A DNA stretch of 64,000 nucleotides, taken from NCBI RefSeq assembly GCF_001422285.1, contig NZ_LMMO01000003.1:697135-761134 (forward strand). The letters run 5' to 3'. Of this stretch, positions 25,988 through 39,431 are shown one piece after another. The notes under the pieces are model-generated. The model searched no databases and was not told the DNA's origin. It saw only the letters and a program-made list of their open reading frames with translations. The position numbers were made by a program, and so were the translations under genes. Origin of the DNA: Frigoribacterium sp. Leaf263. Its GTDB lineage: Bacteria > Actinomycetota > Actinomycetes > Actinomycetales > Microbacteriaceae. Position 1 is the first letter of the stretch; every line of letters starts with the position of its first letter.

Positions 25988-26848
25988 GTGAAGATCACCG
26001 CCCCCCGCACCGTCCGCCGTCTCTCCGCCCTCGGCGTCGTCGCCGCAGCCGCCCTGGCGCTCACCGCCTGCGCGCCGGCCTCCACCGACGGGGTGGTCAC
26101 GCAGACCGGCGACTCGACCGCCGACACCAGCGCGGCGAAGAGCCTCAGCGACATCCGGGACTCGGGCGAGCTCGTCATCGGCACCGAGGGCACCTATCAG
26201 CCCTTCACGTACCACGAGGGCGGCTCGGGCGCGCTCACCGGCTACGACGTCGACGTCGCGACGGCCGTCGCCGAGAAGCTCGACCTCACCCCGACCTTCG
26301 AGGAGACCCAGTTCGACGCGCTCCTCGCCGGTCTCGACGCCGGGCGCTTCGACATCGTCGCCAACCAGATCTCGATCACCGACGAGCGCGAGGTCAGCTA
26401 CGACTTCTCGACGCCGTACACGGTCAGCCGCGGCGCCGTGATCACGGCCGCCGACGACACCGACATCACCTCGCTCGCCGACCTCGCGGGCAAGACGACC
26501 GCGCAGTCGCAGTCGAGCAACTTCTACACGACGGCGAAGGACGCGGGGGCCGACGTGCAGGTCGTCGAGGGCTGGGCCCAGTCCGTCGCGCTCCTCGAGC
26601 AGGGCCGCATCGACGCCACGGTCAACGACGAGCTGACGTTTCTCGACTACGTGAAGACGAACCCCGACCGCGCCGCCGGCATCAAGATCGCCGCGACCAC
26701 CGACGACGTCTCCCGTTCCGCCCTGGTCACCACGAAGGGCAGCGACGACCTCGTCGAGGCGATCGACGAGGCCCTGTCCGAGCTGAAGGCCGACGGCACG
26801 CTGGCCGAGATCTCCGACCGGTACTTCGGCCAGGACGTCAGCGAGTAG
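25988..26848 (+). CDS. Polar amino-acid ABC transporter, substrate-binding lipoprotein
   Basis: A 286-residue solute-binding protein (SBP_bac_3 family). The signal peptide ends in a lipobox, ALTACAPAS, with the lipidated Cys near residue 27, so it is tethered to the outer face of the membrane. The mature domain carries GELVIGTEGTYQPFTYHE near 63, ALTGYDVDVATAVAEKL, then ISITDEREVSYDFSTPYT. These resemble cystine/glutamine-type binders, but the ligand cannot be told. The GTG start follows AAGGA. It is the first gene of a three-gene importer operon, 2 bp before the permease. Confidence 0.92.
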   Translation: MKITAPRTVRRLSALGVVAAAALALTACAPASTDGVVTQTGDSTADTSAAKSLSDIRDSGELVIGTEGTYQPFTYHEGGSGALTGYDVDVATAVAEKLDLTPTFEETQFDALLAGLDAGRFDIVANQISITDEREVSYDFSTPYTVSRGAVITAADDTDITSLADLAGKTTAQSQSSNFYTTAKDAGADVQVVEGWAQSVALLEQGRIDATVNDELTFLDYVKTNPDRAAGIKIAATTDDVSRSALVTTKGSDDLVEAIDEALSELKADGTLAEISDRYFGQDVSE

Positions 26849-26850
26849 CC

Positions 26851-27516
26851 GTGCAGTCCTCCCTCGACCTCTTCGGGCGGTCGCTCTGGCCGATCGTGTC
26901 GGGGGCGCTCGTCGCGTCGATCCCGCTGGCGTTCATCTCGATGGCCCTCGGGCTCGTCATCGCGATCACGATCGCGCTGATGCGCCTCTCCGGTCAGAGC
27001 TGGCTGGCGGGCATCGCGCGGTTCTACACCTCGGTGATCCGGGGCACGCCGCTGCTGGTCCAGCTGTTCGTGGTGTTCTACGGTCTGCCGTCGCTGGGGA
27101 TCCGGCTCGACCCGTGGCCGAGCGCCATCATCGCGTTCTCGCTGAACGTGGGCGGGTACGCGGCCGAGGTCATCCGGGCGGCCATCCTGTCGGTGCCCAA
27201 GGGGCAGTGGGAGGCCGCTCACACGATCGGCATGTCCCGAGGGCTCGCTCTGCGGCGGATCATCCTGCCGCAGGCGGCCCGCGTGTCGGTGCCCCCGCTG
27301 TCGAACACCTTCATCAGCCTGGTGAAGGACACCTCGCTCGCGAGCGTCATCCTGGTCACCGAGCTGTTCCGTCAGGCCCAGCAGATCGCCACGGTCTCGA
27401 ACGAGTTCCTCCTGATCTACCTCGAGGCGGCCCTGGTCTACTGGGTCATCTGCCTCATCCTGTCGTTCGGGCAGGACGCCCTCGAGAAGAGATTGGACCG
27501 CCACGTTGCCCGCTGA
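26851..27516 (+). CDS. Polar amino-acid ABC transporter, permease
   Basis: A 221-residue inner-membrane permease with about five transmembrane helices (HisMQ family). The FYTSVIRGTPLLVQLF segment near 52-67 and the EAA loop EAAHTIGMSRGLALRRIILP near 130, which docks on the ATPase, are both clear. GTG start, 2 bp after the binding-protein stop. Its 3' end overlaps the ATPase gene by 11 bp. The usual partner for such a permease is a homodimer, since no second permease is encoded here. Confidence 0.94.
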   Translation: MQSSLDLFGRSLWPIVSGALVASIPLAFISMALGLVIAITIALMRLSGQSWLAGIARFYTSVIRGTPLLVQLFVVFYGLPSLGIRLDPWPSAIIAFSLNVGGYAAEVIRAAILSVPKGQWEAAHTIGMSRGLALRRIILPQAARVSVPPLSNTFISLVKDTSLASVILVTELFRQAQQIATVSNEFLLIYLEAALVYWVICLILSFGQDALEKRLDRHVAR

Positions 27517-28309
27517 CGTCAGACCTCCCGCAGATCCTTCCGGCGCCGATGCCCCGGTGCTGATCGTCCGCGGGCTGCGCAAGGCCTTCGGCGCGAACGA
27601 GGTGCTGCGGGGGATCGACCTCGAGGTCCGCCGTGGGCGGGTCGTCGCGATCATCGGCCCGTCGGGCTCGGGCAAGACGACGGTGCTGCGGTCGCTCAAC
27701 AGCCTCGAGGTCCCCGACGCGGGCACGGTCACCCTGTCCGACGGCCGGGCCGTCGACTTCGGCGCGAAGGTCGGCAGACGCGACCTCACGGCTCTCCGTG
27801 ACCGCTCGTCGATGGTCTTCCAGCACTTCAACCTGTTCCCGCATCTGACCGTGCTGCAGAACGTCGTCGAGGGCCCCGTCCGCGTCCAGGGACGGGACCC
27901 CGAGGAGGCACGGGTCGAGGCCGAGTCGCTCCTCGCGCGGGTGGGTCTCGCCGACAAGACGGACGCCTACCCGTCCGAGCTCTCCGGTGGCCAGCAGCAG
28001 CGCGTGGGGATCGTCCGGGCCCTGGCCCTCCGACCGGAGCTGCTGCTCTTCGACGAACCCACCTCGGCCCTCGACCCCGAGCTGGTCGGCGACGTGCTCA
28101 CGGTCGTGAAGGAGCTCGCCGACGAGGGGTGGACGATGATCGTCGTCACGCACGAGCTCGAGTTCGCCCGTCGCGTCGCCGACGAGCTCGTCTTCATGGA
28201 CGCCGGCGTCGTCGTCGAGCGGGGACGACCCGCCGACGTGCTGAGCCGGCCGCGCGAGGCTCGCACGCAGCAGTTCCTCCGGCGCGTTCTGAAGCCCCTC
28301 GACGACTGA
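27506..28309 (+). CDS. Polar amino-acid ABC transporter, ATP-binding protein
   Basis: A 267-residue ATPase of the GlnQ/HisP type. Walker A GPSGSGKTTVLRSLN near residue 52, Q-loop MVFQHFNLFPHLT near 107, signature LSGGQQQRVGIVRAL near 155, Walker B LLLFDEPTSALDPE near 177 and the switch histidine VTHELEF near 213 are intact. The TTG start at 27506 overlaps the permease by 11 bp; this gives an 18-residue N-terminal tail before the fold. It energises uptake by the two preceding gene products. A 16-bp hairpin built from the 14-bp repeat ends the operon. Confidence 0.94.
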   Translation: MPADVRPPADPSGADAPVLIVRGLRKAFGANEVLRGIDLEVRRGRVVAIIGPSGSGKTTVLRSLNSLEVPDAGTVTLSDGRAVDFGAKVGRRDLTALRDRSSMVFQHFNLFPHLTVLQNVVEGPVRVQGRDPEEARVEAESLLARVGLADKTDAYPSELSGGQQQRVGIVRALALRPELLLFDEPTSALDPELVGDVLTVVKELADEGWTMIVVTHELEFARRVADELVFMDAGVVVERGRPADVLSRPREARTQQFLRRVLKPLDD

Positions 28310-28328
28310 CGGGACGCACCCGGCCACG

Positions 28329-28375
28329 ACGACCCGCGCCTCCTCGGCCCCGTGACCGCAGGAGGCGCGGGTCGT
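28329..28375. terminator. Bidirectional terminator built from two inverted copies of the 14-bp repeat
   Basis: ACGACCCGCGCCTCCT (28329-28344) pairs perfectly with AGGAGGCGCGGGTCGT (28360-28375), 16 bp with a 15-nt loop, in the gap between the convergent ABC ATPase and MetE-like genes. Both arms contain the recurrent word AGGAGGCGCGGGTC. Confidence 0.75.
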
Positions 28376-28380
28376 GCCGC

Positions 28381-31624
<3,244 letters not shown>

Positions 31625-31661
31625 ACTGGCGTGGCCCCTCCCACGTAAGGACATCACCACC

Positions 31662-33683
<2,022 letters not shown>

Positions 33684-33685
33684 CG

Positions 33686-34288
33686 ATGGACGACCCCGTG
33701 GCCCCGGAGGCCTCGGGCGACTTCGCCGGGGTGCCGGACGCCTTCCAGAGACTCTGGACACCGCACCGCGCCGTCTACGTCGGCGCGGGGCAGGGCGCCC
33801 ACGACACCGACTGCCCGTTCTGCGAGGCGCCGTCGAAGTCCGACGCCGAAGCGCTCATCGTGGCGAGGGGGCGGCACGCCTACGTCGTGCTCAACCTGTT
33901 CCCCTACAACCCCGGCCATCTGCTCGTCTGCCCGTACCGGCACGTCGCGACCTACGATCTGGCGACCCCCGACGAGGTGGCCGAGATCGCCTGGCTGACC
34001 CAGACCGCCATGCGCGTGCTGACCGAGGTGTCCCGGGCTCAGGGCTTCAACATCGGCATGAACCAGGGCAGGGTCGGCGGCGCCGGCATCGCCGAGCATC
34101 TGCACCAGCACGTCGTGCCGCGCTACGGGGGCGACTCGAACTTCTTCCCGATCATCGCCGAGACCAAGGCGATCACTCAGCTGCTCGGCGACGTGCGGGT
34201 GGCCGTGGCCGAGGCCTGGCCGGCCCCGCCCACGGGCCCGGCGACGGGCCCGGCGACGTCGGCGACCACCTCATCCGAACAGGCCTAG
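33686..34288 (+). CDS. HIT family hydrolase
   Basis: A 200-residue histidine-triad protein. A CPFC pair near residue 47 likely binds zinc with a later histidine. [20 protein letters not shown] lies near 87 and the triad [17 protein letters not shown] near 135. HIT proteins hydrolyse dinucleoside polyphosphates or nucleoside phosphoramidates. Start ATG 2 bp after thrS; this linkage is frequent in actinobacteria, where the next genes are usually phospholipid and mannosyltransferase genes, absent here. The C-terminus has a small direct repeat (PATGPATG). Confidence 0.9.
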   Translation: MDDPVAPEASGDFAGVPDAFQRLWTPHRAVYVGAGQGAHDTDCPFCEAPSKSDAEALIVARGRHAYVVLNLFPYNPGHLLVCPYRHVATYDLATPDEVAEIAWLTQTAMRVLTEVSRAQGFNIGMNQGRVGGAGIAEHLHQHVVPRYGGDSNFFPIIAETKAITQLLGDVRVAVAEAWPAPPTGPATGPATSATTSSEQA

Positions 34289-34291
34289 AAT
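34286..34291 (+). promoter_or_regulatory. -10 element TAGAAT for leaderless pdxS
   Basis: TAGAAT overlaps the HIT stop codon. Transcription starting 7-10 bp downstream would begin near the ATG at 34302, which has no Shine-Dalgarno. No -35 match is seen. Confidence 0.45.
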
Positions 34292-34301
34292 GGACGCCAT
34301 C

Positions 34302-35216
34302 ATGAGCGACACGACCCCCGCCCCCACCTCGTCCGCCACCACAGGCTCCGACCGCGTCAAGCGCGGTCTCGCCGAGATGCTGAAGGGCGGCGTCATCATG
34401 GACGTCGTGAACGTCGAGCAGGCGAAGATCGCCGAAGACGCCGGGGCCGTCGCGGTCATGGCTCTGGAGCGCGTCCCGGCCGACATCCGCTCCCAGGGGG
34501 GAGTCGCCCGCATGAGCGACCCCGACATGATCGACGAGATCGTCGCGGCCGTCTCGATCCCCGTCATGGCCAAGGCCCGGATCGGGCACTTCGTCGAGGC
34601 GCAGATCCTACAGACGCTCGGCGTCGACTACATCGACGAGTCCGAGGTGCTCAGCCCGGCCGACTACGTGAACCACATCGACAAGTGGAACTTCACCGTC
34701 CCCTTCGTCTGCGGCGCGACGAACCTCGGAGAGGCCCTGCGTCGCATCACCGAGGGCGCGGCCATGATCCGATCCAAGGGCGAGGCCGGCACGGGCGACG
34801 TCTCCGAGGCGACGAAGCACATCCGCACCATCTCGAAGGAGATCGCCCAGCTCCAGGGGCTGAAGACCGACGAGCTGTACGTCGCCGCCAAGGAGCTCCA
34901 GGCTCCGTACGAGCTCGTCAAGGAGATCGCCGAGACCGGCAAGCTCCCCGTCGTCCTCTTCACCGCGGGTGGGGTCGCCACCCCCGCCGACGCCGCGCTC
35001 ATGATGCAGCTGGGTGCCGACGGCGTCTTCGTCGGGTCCGGCATCTTCAAGTCGGGCAACCCGGCCGAGCGCGCCCGGGCGATCGTCAAAGCGACCACGT
35101 TCTTCGACGACCCGCAGGTCGTCGCCGACGCGTCCCGCGGCCTCGGCGAGGCCATGGTCGGCATCAACGTGCCCGATCTGCCTGCGCCGCACCGTCTCGC
35201 CGAGCGTGGCTGGTAA
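34302..35216 (+). CDS. pdxS: Pyridoxal 5'-phosphate synthase subunit PdxS
   Basis: A 304-residue barrel enzyme that builds PLP from ribose 5-phosphate, glyceraldehyde 3-phosphate and ammonia. Conserved stretches include [19 protein letters not shown] near 28, [20 protein letters not shown] near 50, [13 protein letters not shown] near 89, the lysine in [12 protein letters not shown] near 153 and [20 protein letters not shown] near 220. The ATG at 34302 is preferred to that at 34290, four codons upstream, because a -10-like TAGAAT suggests a leaderless message. It overlaps pdxT by 11 bp and forms the synthase complex with it. Confidence 0.96.
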   Translation: MSDTTPAPTSSATTGSDRVKRGLAEMLKGGVIMDVVNVEQAKIAEDAGAVAVMALERVPADIRSQGGVARMSDPDMIDEIVAAVSIPVMAKARIGHFVEAQILQTLGVDYIDESEVLSPADYVNHIDKWNFTVPFVCGATNLGEALRRITEGAAMIRSKGEAGTGDVSEATKHIRTISKEIAQLQGLKTDELYVAAKELQAPYELVKEIAETGKLPVVLFTAGGVATPADAALMMQLGADGVFVGSGIFKSGNPAERARAIVKATTFFDDPQVVADASRGLGEAMVGINVPDLPAPHRLAERGW

Positions 35217-35829
35217 GACCACGACCGGTTCGACGTCACCGCGGGTCGGGGTCCTCGCACTCCAGGGCGATTTCCGGGAGCACCTGGGTGTCCTGACATC
35301 GTTGGGCGCCCAGGCCGTACCCGTCCGCCGGGCATCCGAGCTGGCTGACGTCGATGGACTCGTCATCCCCGGGGGCGAGTCGAGCGTCATGGACAAGCTG
35401 ACGCGCATGTTCGACCTGGCCGAGCCGCTGCGAGACGCGATCGACGCGGGTCTGCCCGTGTACGGGACGTGCGCGGGGCTGATCATGCTCTCGGACCGCA
35501 TCGTCGACGGCATCGCCGGGCAGCGCAGTCTCGGCGGCCTCGACGTGGCCGTCCGCCGCAATGCCTTCGGCAACCAGAACGACTCCTTCGAGACCGACCT
35601 CGACGTCCCGGTCATCGGCGGACCACCCGTGCACGCCGTCTTCATCAGGGCCCCCGTCGTCGACGAGGTCGGGCCGGCGGCGACGGCGATCGGCGTCCTC
35701 GACGACGGTCGTGTGGTCGCCGTCGAGCAGGGCAACCTGCTCGGGACGTCGTTCCATCCCGAGGTGACCAACGACTACCGGTTCCACGCGTACTTCCTCG
35801 ACAAGGCCCGCGCCTGGGCGTCGCGGTAG
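35206..35829 (+). CDS. pdxT: Pyridoxal 5'-phosphate synthase glutaminase subunit PdxT
   Basis: A 207-residue class I glutaminase that supplies ammonia to PdxS. The nucleophile cysteine lies in [11 protein letters not shown] near residue 87, and the His-Glu pair in [11 protein letters not shown] near 185. [12 protein letters not shown] near 15 and IPGGESSVM near 54 are family motifs. GTG at 35206 is the only start able to reach the conserved N-terminus, so the gene overlaps pdxS by 11 bp and is translationally coupled. Confidence 0.95.
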   Translation: MAGKTTTGSTSPRVGVLALQGDFREHLGVLTSLGAQAVPVRRASELADVDGLVIPGGESSVMDKLTRMFDLAEPLRDAIDAGLPVYGTCAGLIMLSDRIVDGIAGQRSLGGLDVAVRRNAFGNQNDSFETDLDVPVIGGPPVHAVFIRAPVVDEVGPAATAIGVLDDGRVVAVEQGNLLGTSFHPEVTNDYRFHAYFLDKARAWASR

Positions 35830-35866
35830 ACTCGTCCCGATTTCCGCCAGCAGTTGAAGGAGCACC

Positions 35867-36631
35867 GTGTCCGGGCATTCCAAGTGGGCAACGACGAAGC
35901 ACAAGAAGGCCGTCATCGACAGCCGACGGGCGAAGTCGTTCGCCAAGCTCATCAAGAACATCGAGGTCGCGGCCAAACAGGGTGGGGCCGACATGTCGGG
36001 GAACCCCACGCTCGTCGACGCCGTCCAGAAGGCCAAGAAGACCTCCGTCCCCAACGACAACATCGACAGGGCCATCAAGCGCGGTGCCGGTCTCAGCGGT
36101 GAGAGCGTCGATTACCAGACCATCATGTACGAGGGCTACGGCCCCAACGGCGTCGCCCTGCTGATCGAGTGCCTCACCGACAACAAGAACCGTGCCGCGG
36201 CGAACGTCCGCACGGTCATGTCGCGCAACGGCGGCACGATGGCCGACCCGGGCAGCGTCGCCTACAACTTCAGCCGCAAGGGGGTCATCGCCGTCATGAA
36301 GAACGGCGACCTCTCGGAGGACGACGTGCTCGCCGCGGTCCTCGACGCCGGAGCCGAGGAGGTCACCGACCGCGGCGAGGGGTTCGAGATCGTGACCGAG
36401 GCCTCCGACCTCGTCCCTGCCCGCACGGCGCTCCAGGAAGCCGGCATCGATTACGACTCCGCCGACATCGAGTTCGTGCCCGGGCTCAAGATCGAGGTCG
36501 ACGTGGAGACGGCGCGCAAGGTCTTCCGGCTCATCGACGCCCTCGACGACGACGACGACGTCCAGAACGTCTACGCGAACCACGACGTCCCGGCCGACGT
36601 CCAGTCCGTGCTCGACGACGACGACGAATAG
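35867..36631 (+). CDS. YebC/PmpR family DNA-binding regulatory protein
   Basis: A 254-residue protein of the YebC/TACO1 family. The N-terminal [14 protein letters not shown] and [17 protein letters not shown] are hallmark sequences; [23 protein letters not shown] near 105 and the acidic C-terminal ADIEFVPG follow. Members act as transcription factors or, as recently shown for some, help ribosomes pass difficult motifs. GTG start after GAAGGAGCA. It sits at the head of yebC-ruvC-ruvA-ruvB, a common bacterial order. A -10-like TAGACT lies between pdxT and this gene. Confidence 0.94.
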   Translation: MSGHSKWATTKHKKAVIDSRRAKSFAKLIKNIEVAAKQGGADMSGNPTLVDAVQKAKKTSVPNDNIDRAIKRGAGLSGESVDYQTIMYEGYGPNGVALLIECLTDNKNRAAANVRTVMSRNGGTMADPGSVAYNFSRKGVIAVMKNGDLSEDDVLAAVLDAGAEEVTDRGEGFEIVTEASDLVPARTALQEAGIDYDSADIEFVPGLKIEVDVETARKVFRLIDALDDDDDVQNVYANHDVPADVQSVLDDDDE

Positions 36632-36640
36632 CAGTCGACG

Positions 36641-37234
36641 GTGACGCTCCGGGTGCTCGGCATCGACCCCGGGCTCACCCGCTGCGGGGTGGGGATCATC
36701 GAGGTCGACGCGACGCGACGCCCCACTCTGGTGGCCGTCCATGTGATCCGCTCCGCGGCCGACGCGCCGCTCGAACGGCGGCTGCTGACCATCGGGCGCG
36801 GCATCGACGAACTCGTGGACGAGCACCGTCCTGATGCCATGGCCATCGAGCGCGTCTTCGCGCAGAACAACCTCCGCACCGTCATGGGGACGGCTCAGGT
36901 CAGCGGTCTGGCCCTCCGTTCGGCGGCGGAGCGGTCGATCCCCGTCGCCCTGCACACGCCGTCCGAGGTCAAGGCGGCCGTGACCGGTTACGGATCCGCC
37001 GACAAGGCGCAGGTGGGTGCGATGGTCGCGCGCCTGCTCGGTCTCGCCGAGGCGCCCCGGCCCGCGGACGCCGCGGACGCCCTCGCCCTGGCGATCTGCC
37101 ATGCCTGGCGCCGCGACGGGATGGGGCCGGGAGCGGACCCCGCCGGGCCGGCCGCCGCGGGTCGACTGACCCCTGCGCAGCGGGCGTGGCGGGACGCCGA
37201 GAAGTCCTCGCGGGCTCCTAGGCTGGGCGCATGA
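36641..37234 (+). CDS. ruvC: Crossover junction endodeoxyribonuclease RuvC
   Basis: A 197-residue Holliday junction resolvase. The acidic active site is seen in LGIDPGLTRCG (Asp, near 8), AIERVFAQNN (Glu, near 71) and AADAADALALAICH (Asp, near 145). The C-terminal 35 residues (rich in Pro/Ala) are an actinobacterial extension. GTG start 9 bp after yebC. Its stop overlaps the ruvA ATG by 4 bp. Confidence 0.95.
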   Translation: MTLRVLGIDPGLTRCGVGIIEVDATRRPTLVAVHVIRSAADAPLERRLLTIGRGIDELVDEHRPDAMAIERVFAQNNLRTVMGTAQVSGLALRSAAERSIPVALHTPSEVKAAVTGYGSADKAQVGAMVARLLGLAEAPRPADAADALALAICHAWRRDGMGPGADPAGPAAAGRLTPAQRAWRDAEKSSRAPRLGA

Positions 37235-37845
37235 TCTCCAGCGTCCGTGGCACCGTCCTGTCCGCCTCCGGAGGGTCGGTCGTCATCGAGGTCGGGGGAG
37301 TCGGCCTCAAGGTCGGCGTCACGCCCCAGGTGGCCCTCACGGTGCACGTCGGCGACACCGCGAGGCTCTTCACGACCCTCATCGTCCGTGAGGACGACCT
37401 CTCGTTGTTCGGATTCCTCGAGCTGGAGGAGCTCGAGGTGTTCGACCTCCTCCGCGGAGTGACGGGCGTCGGCCCGAAGTCGGCGCAGGGCGTGCTGGCG
37501 ACGCTCACCCCGACGCAGATCGCCCAGGCCGTGCTCGACGAGGACGACGCCGCGTTCCGGCGGGTCTCGGGCATCGGCCCGAAGACCGCCAAGCTCATCG
37601 TCCTGTCGCTCGCCGGCAAGCTCGTCGTCGCCCCGTCGGCGCCGAGCGTCACCGCGGCCACGACCACCGCCTCCGACGTCCTGGTGGCGCTGGTCGGTCT
37701 CGGCTGGGTCGAGCGCGAGGCGCAGAGCGCGATCGACGACGTCCTGACCGAGACCGGCCCCGACACCTCCCTCACCGTCCCGCAGCTCCTCCGGGCGTCA
37801 CTCGGCCGCCTCGGACCCCAGAAGCCGTCGGCGGCACGGTCGTGA
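37231..37845 (+). CDS. ruvA: Holliday junction branch migration protein RuvA
   Basis: A 204-residue junction-binding subunit. The N-terminal OB domain begins [23 protein letters not shown]. Two helix-hairpin-helix motifs, [16 protein letters not shown] near 72 and [13 protein letters not shown] near 112, contact DNA. The C-terminal domain ([18 protein letters not shown]) binds RuvB. It is coupled to both neighbours: ATGA from ruvC and GTGA into ruvB. Confidence 0.95.
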   Translation: MISSVRGTVLSASGGSVVIEVGGVGLKVGVTPQVALTVHVGDTARLFTTLIVREDDLSLFGFLELEELEVFDLLRGVTGVGPKSAQGVLATLTPTQIAQAVLDEDDAAFRRVSGIGPKTAKLIVLSLAGKLVVAPSAPSVTAATTTASDVLVALVGLGWVEREAQSAIDDVLTETGPDTSLTVPQLLRASLGRLGPQKPSAARS

Positions 37846-38867
37846 CCGGCGACGACGTCGTCCGAGCCACGATCGAGTCCGAGACCGAGCTGGCCTTCGA
37901 GGGTGCGCTGCGCCCCGCGTCCCTCGCGGAGTTCGTCGGTCAGACCAAGGTCCGGGGACAGCTGCAGCTGCTGCTGAAGGCGGCCGAGATGCAGAACCGC
38001 TCTCCGGACCACATCCTGCTGGCGGGCCCGCCAGGACTCGGGAAGACGACCCTCGCGATGATCGTCGCCCACGAGAGCTCGCGGCCCCTGCGCATGTCCT
38101 CCGGTCCGGCGATCCAGCACGCCGGCGACCTGGCCGCCATCCTCTCGGCGCTGGTGCCCGGCGAGGTGCTCTTCATCGACGAGATCCACCGCATGGCCCG
38201 CTCCGCCGAGGAGATGCTGTATCTGGCGATGGAGGACTACCGCATCGACATCATGGTCGGTAAGGGCGCGGGCGCGACCAGCATCCCTCTCGAGCTCGCG
38301 CCGTTCACCCTGGTCGGCGCCACCACCCGCAGCGGCATGCTGCCCAACCCCCTCCGCGACCGCTTCGGCTTCACCGCGCACCTCGAGTTCTACGACGAGG
38401 CCGAACTGACCGAGGTGCTCCGGCGTGCCGCCTCGCTGCTCGGCGTCGGCATCGACGGACGTGCCCTCGCCGAGATCGCCGGCCGCTGCCGAGGCACGCC
38501 CCGCATCGCCAACAGGCTCCTGCGGCGTGTCCGCGACTACGCGCTGGTCCACGACCGTCCCGCCGATCTCGCGACCGTCCAGGAGGCGCTCGCGCTCTAC
38601 GACGTGGACGATCTGGGGCTCGACCGCCTCGACCGCGAGGTCCTGTCGACGATCCTGCGCCGATTCGACGGCGGGCCGGTCGGACTCAACACCCTCGCGG
38701 TCTCGGTCGGCGAGGAGGCGGACACGATCGAGTCCGTCGTCGAGCCGTTCCTCGTCCGCGTCGGACTCGTCACGAGGACGCCCCGGGGTCGCATCGCGAC
38801 GCCCGAGGCCTACCGGCACTTCGGCCTGACACGCGACTCAGGGGGCCTGTTCGGCGATGACCTATAA
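37842..38867 (+). CDS. ruvB: Holliday junction branch migration ATPase RuvB
   Basis: A 341-residue AAA+ motor that drives branch migration with RuvA. Walker A is [16 protein letters not shown] near 63, Walker [11 protein letters not shown] near 112, sensor 1 LVGATTRSG near 159 and the arginine finger [13 protein letters not shown] near 174. The C-terminal winged helix contains [12 protein letters not shown]. The GTG at 37842 overlaps ruvA by 4 bp. The yajC promoter TATAAT overlaps the last codons. Confidence 0.96.
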   Translation: MTGDDVVRATIESETELAFEGALRPASLAEFVGQTKVRGQLQLLLKAAEMQNRSPDHILLAGPPGLGKTTLAMIVAHESSRPLRMSSGPAIQHAGDLAAILSALVPGEVLFIDEIHRMARSAEEMLYLAMEDYRIDIMVGKGAGATSIPLELAPFTLVGATTRSGMLPNPLRDRFGFTAHLEFYDEAELTEVLRRAASLLGVGIDGRALAEIAGRCRGTPRIANRLLRRVRDYALVHDRPADLATVQEALALYDVDDLGLDRLDREVLSTILRRFDGGPVGLNTLAVSVGEEADTIESVVEPFLVRVGLVTRTPRGRIATPEAYRHFGLTRDSGGLFGDDL

Positions 38868-38868
38868 T
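38863..38868 (+). promoter_or_regulatory. TATAAT -10 element before yajC
   Basis: A perfect TATAAT in a very GC-rich context, spanning the ruvB stop, 80 bp before yajC. No clear -35. It probably drives yajC-secD-secF. Confidence 0.55.
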
Positions 38869-38947
38869 TCCTCCAGGCCAGTCGGCGCGGCGAGCTAGTC
38901 CCCGTCGCCGTCGCCCTCACACCACGAGCTTCGAAAGGCAGTTCCGC

Positions 38948-39361
38948 ATGGACGCCACAACAGTCATCATGGTCCTCCTTCTGGTGGTCCTCGTCTTCTT
39001 CATGTTCCGCAACAAGCGCAAGCGCGACAGCCAGCAGGCCGAGCTCCAGCGCAAGATGGTCCCCGGCGTCGAGGTCATGCTCACGTTCGGTCTCTACGGA
39101 ACCGTCGTCTCCATCGACGACGAGACGAACGTCGCCGAGGTCGAGGTCTCTCCGGGCACGATCGTCAAGGTGCATCGTCAGACCCTCGGGCGGGTCGTCG
39201 ACCCGGTCGACGAGACCGTGGCCGATGACGATGTCGTCGACGACGACCGTCCCGTCGTGGCATCCGACCCCGCGCTCGACTCGCCCGTCTACGGCGAGCG
39301 TGCCGATGAGCCCCGCATCGAGACGTCGACCGCCAAGGACTCCGACAAGCCCACCGCCTGA
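38948..39361 (+). CDS. yajC: Preprotein translocase subunit YajC
   Basis: A 137-residue protein with one N-terminal transmembrane helix (about residues 5-21) followed by the basic FRNKRKRDSQQAELQRKMVPG, the family signature, and a small beta domain (VEVMLTFGLYGTVVSID). The remaining 55 residues are an acidic, poorly conserved tail. YajC associates with SecDF at the translocon. ATG after GAAAGGCAG. The 70 bp between it and secD hold two hairpins. Confidence 0.9.
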   Translation: MDATTVIMVLLLVVLVFFMFRNKRKRDSQQAELQRKMVPGVEVMLTFGLYGTVVSIDDETNVAEVEVSPGTIVKVHRQTLGRVVDPVDETVADDDVVDDDRPVVASDPALDSPVYGERADEPRIETSTAKDSDKPTA

Positions 39362-39369
39362 TCCCGTCC

Positions 39370-39426
39370 TCCCGGTCGTGCACTGACGACCGGGACCGAC
39401 TCGCGCGCGCCCCTGTCGGGCGCGCG
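39370..39426 (+). repeat. Two tandem hairpins between yajC and secD
   Basis: TCCCGGTCGT (39370-39379) pairs with ACGACCGGGA (39386-39395). CGCGCGCCC (39404-39412) pairs with GGGCGCGCG (39418-39426), ending 5 bp before the secD ATG. They may attenuate transcription or mask the secD ribosome site. Confidence 0.6.
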
Positions 39427-39431
39427 TTCCC

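Noticed and set aside
31625-31661. T-box or other leader before thrS
   Set aside because: The gap after sufU is only 37 bp, too short for a T-box.
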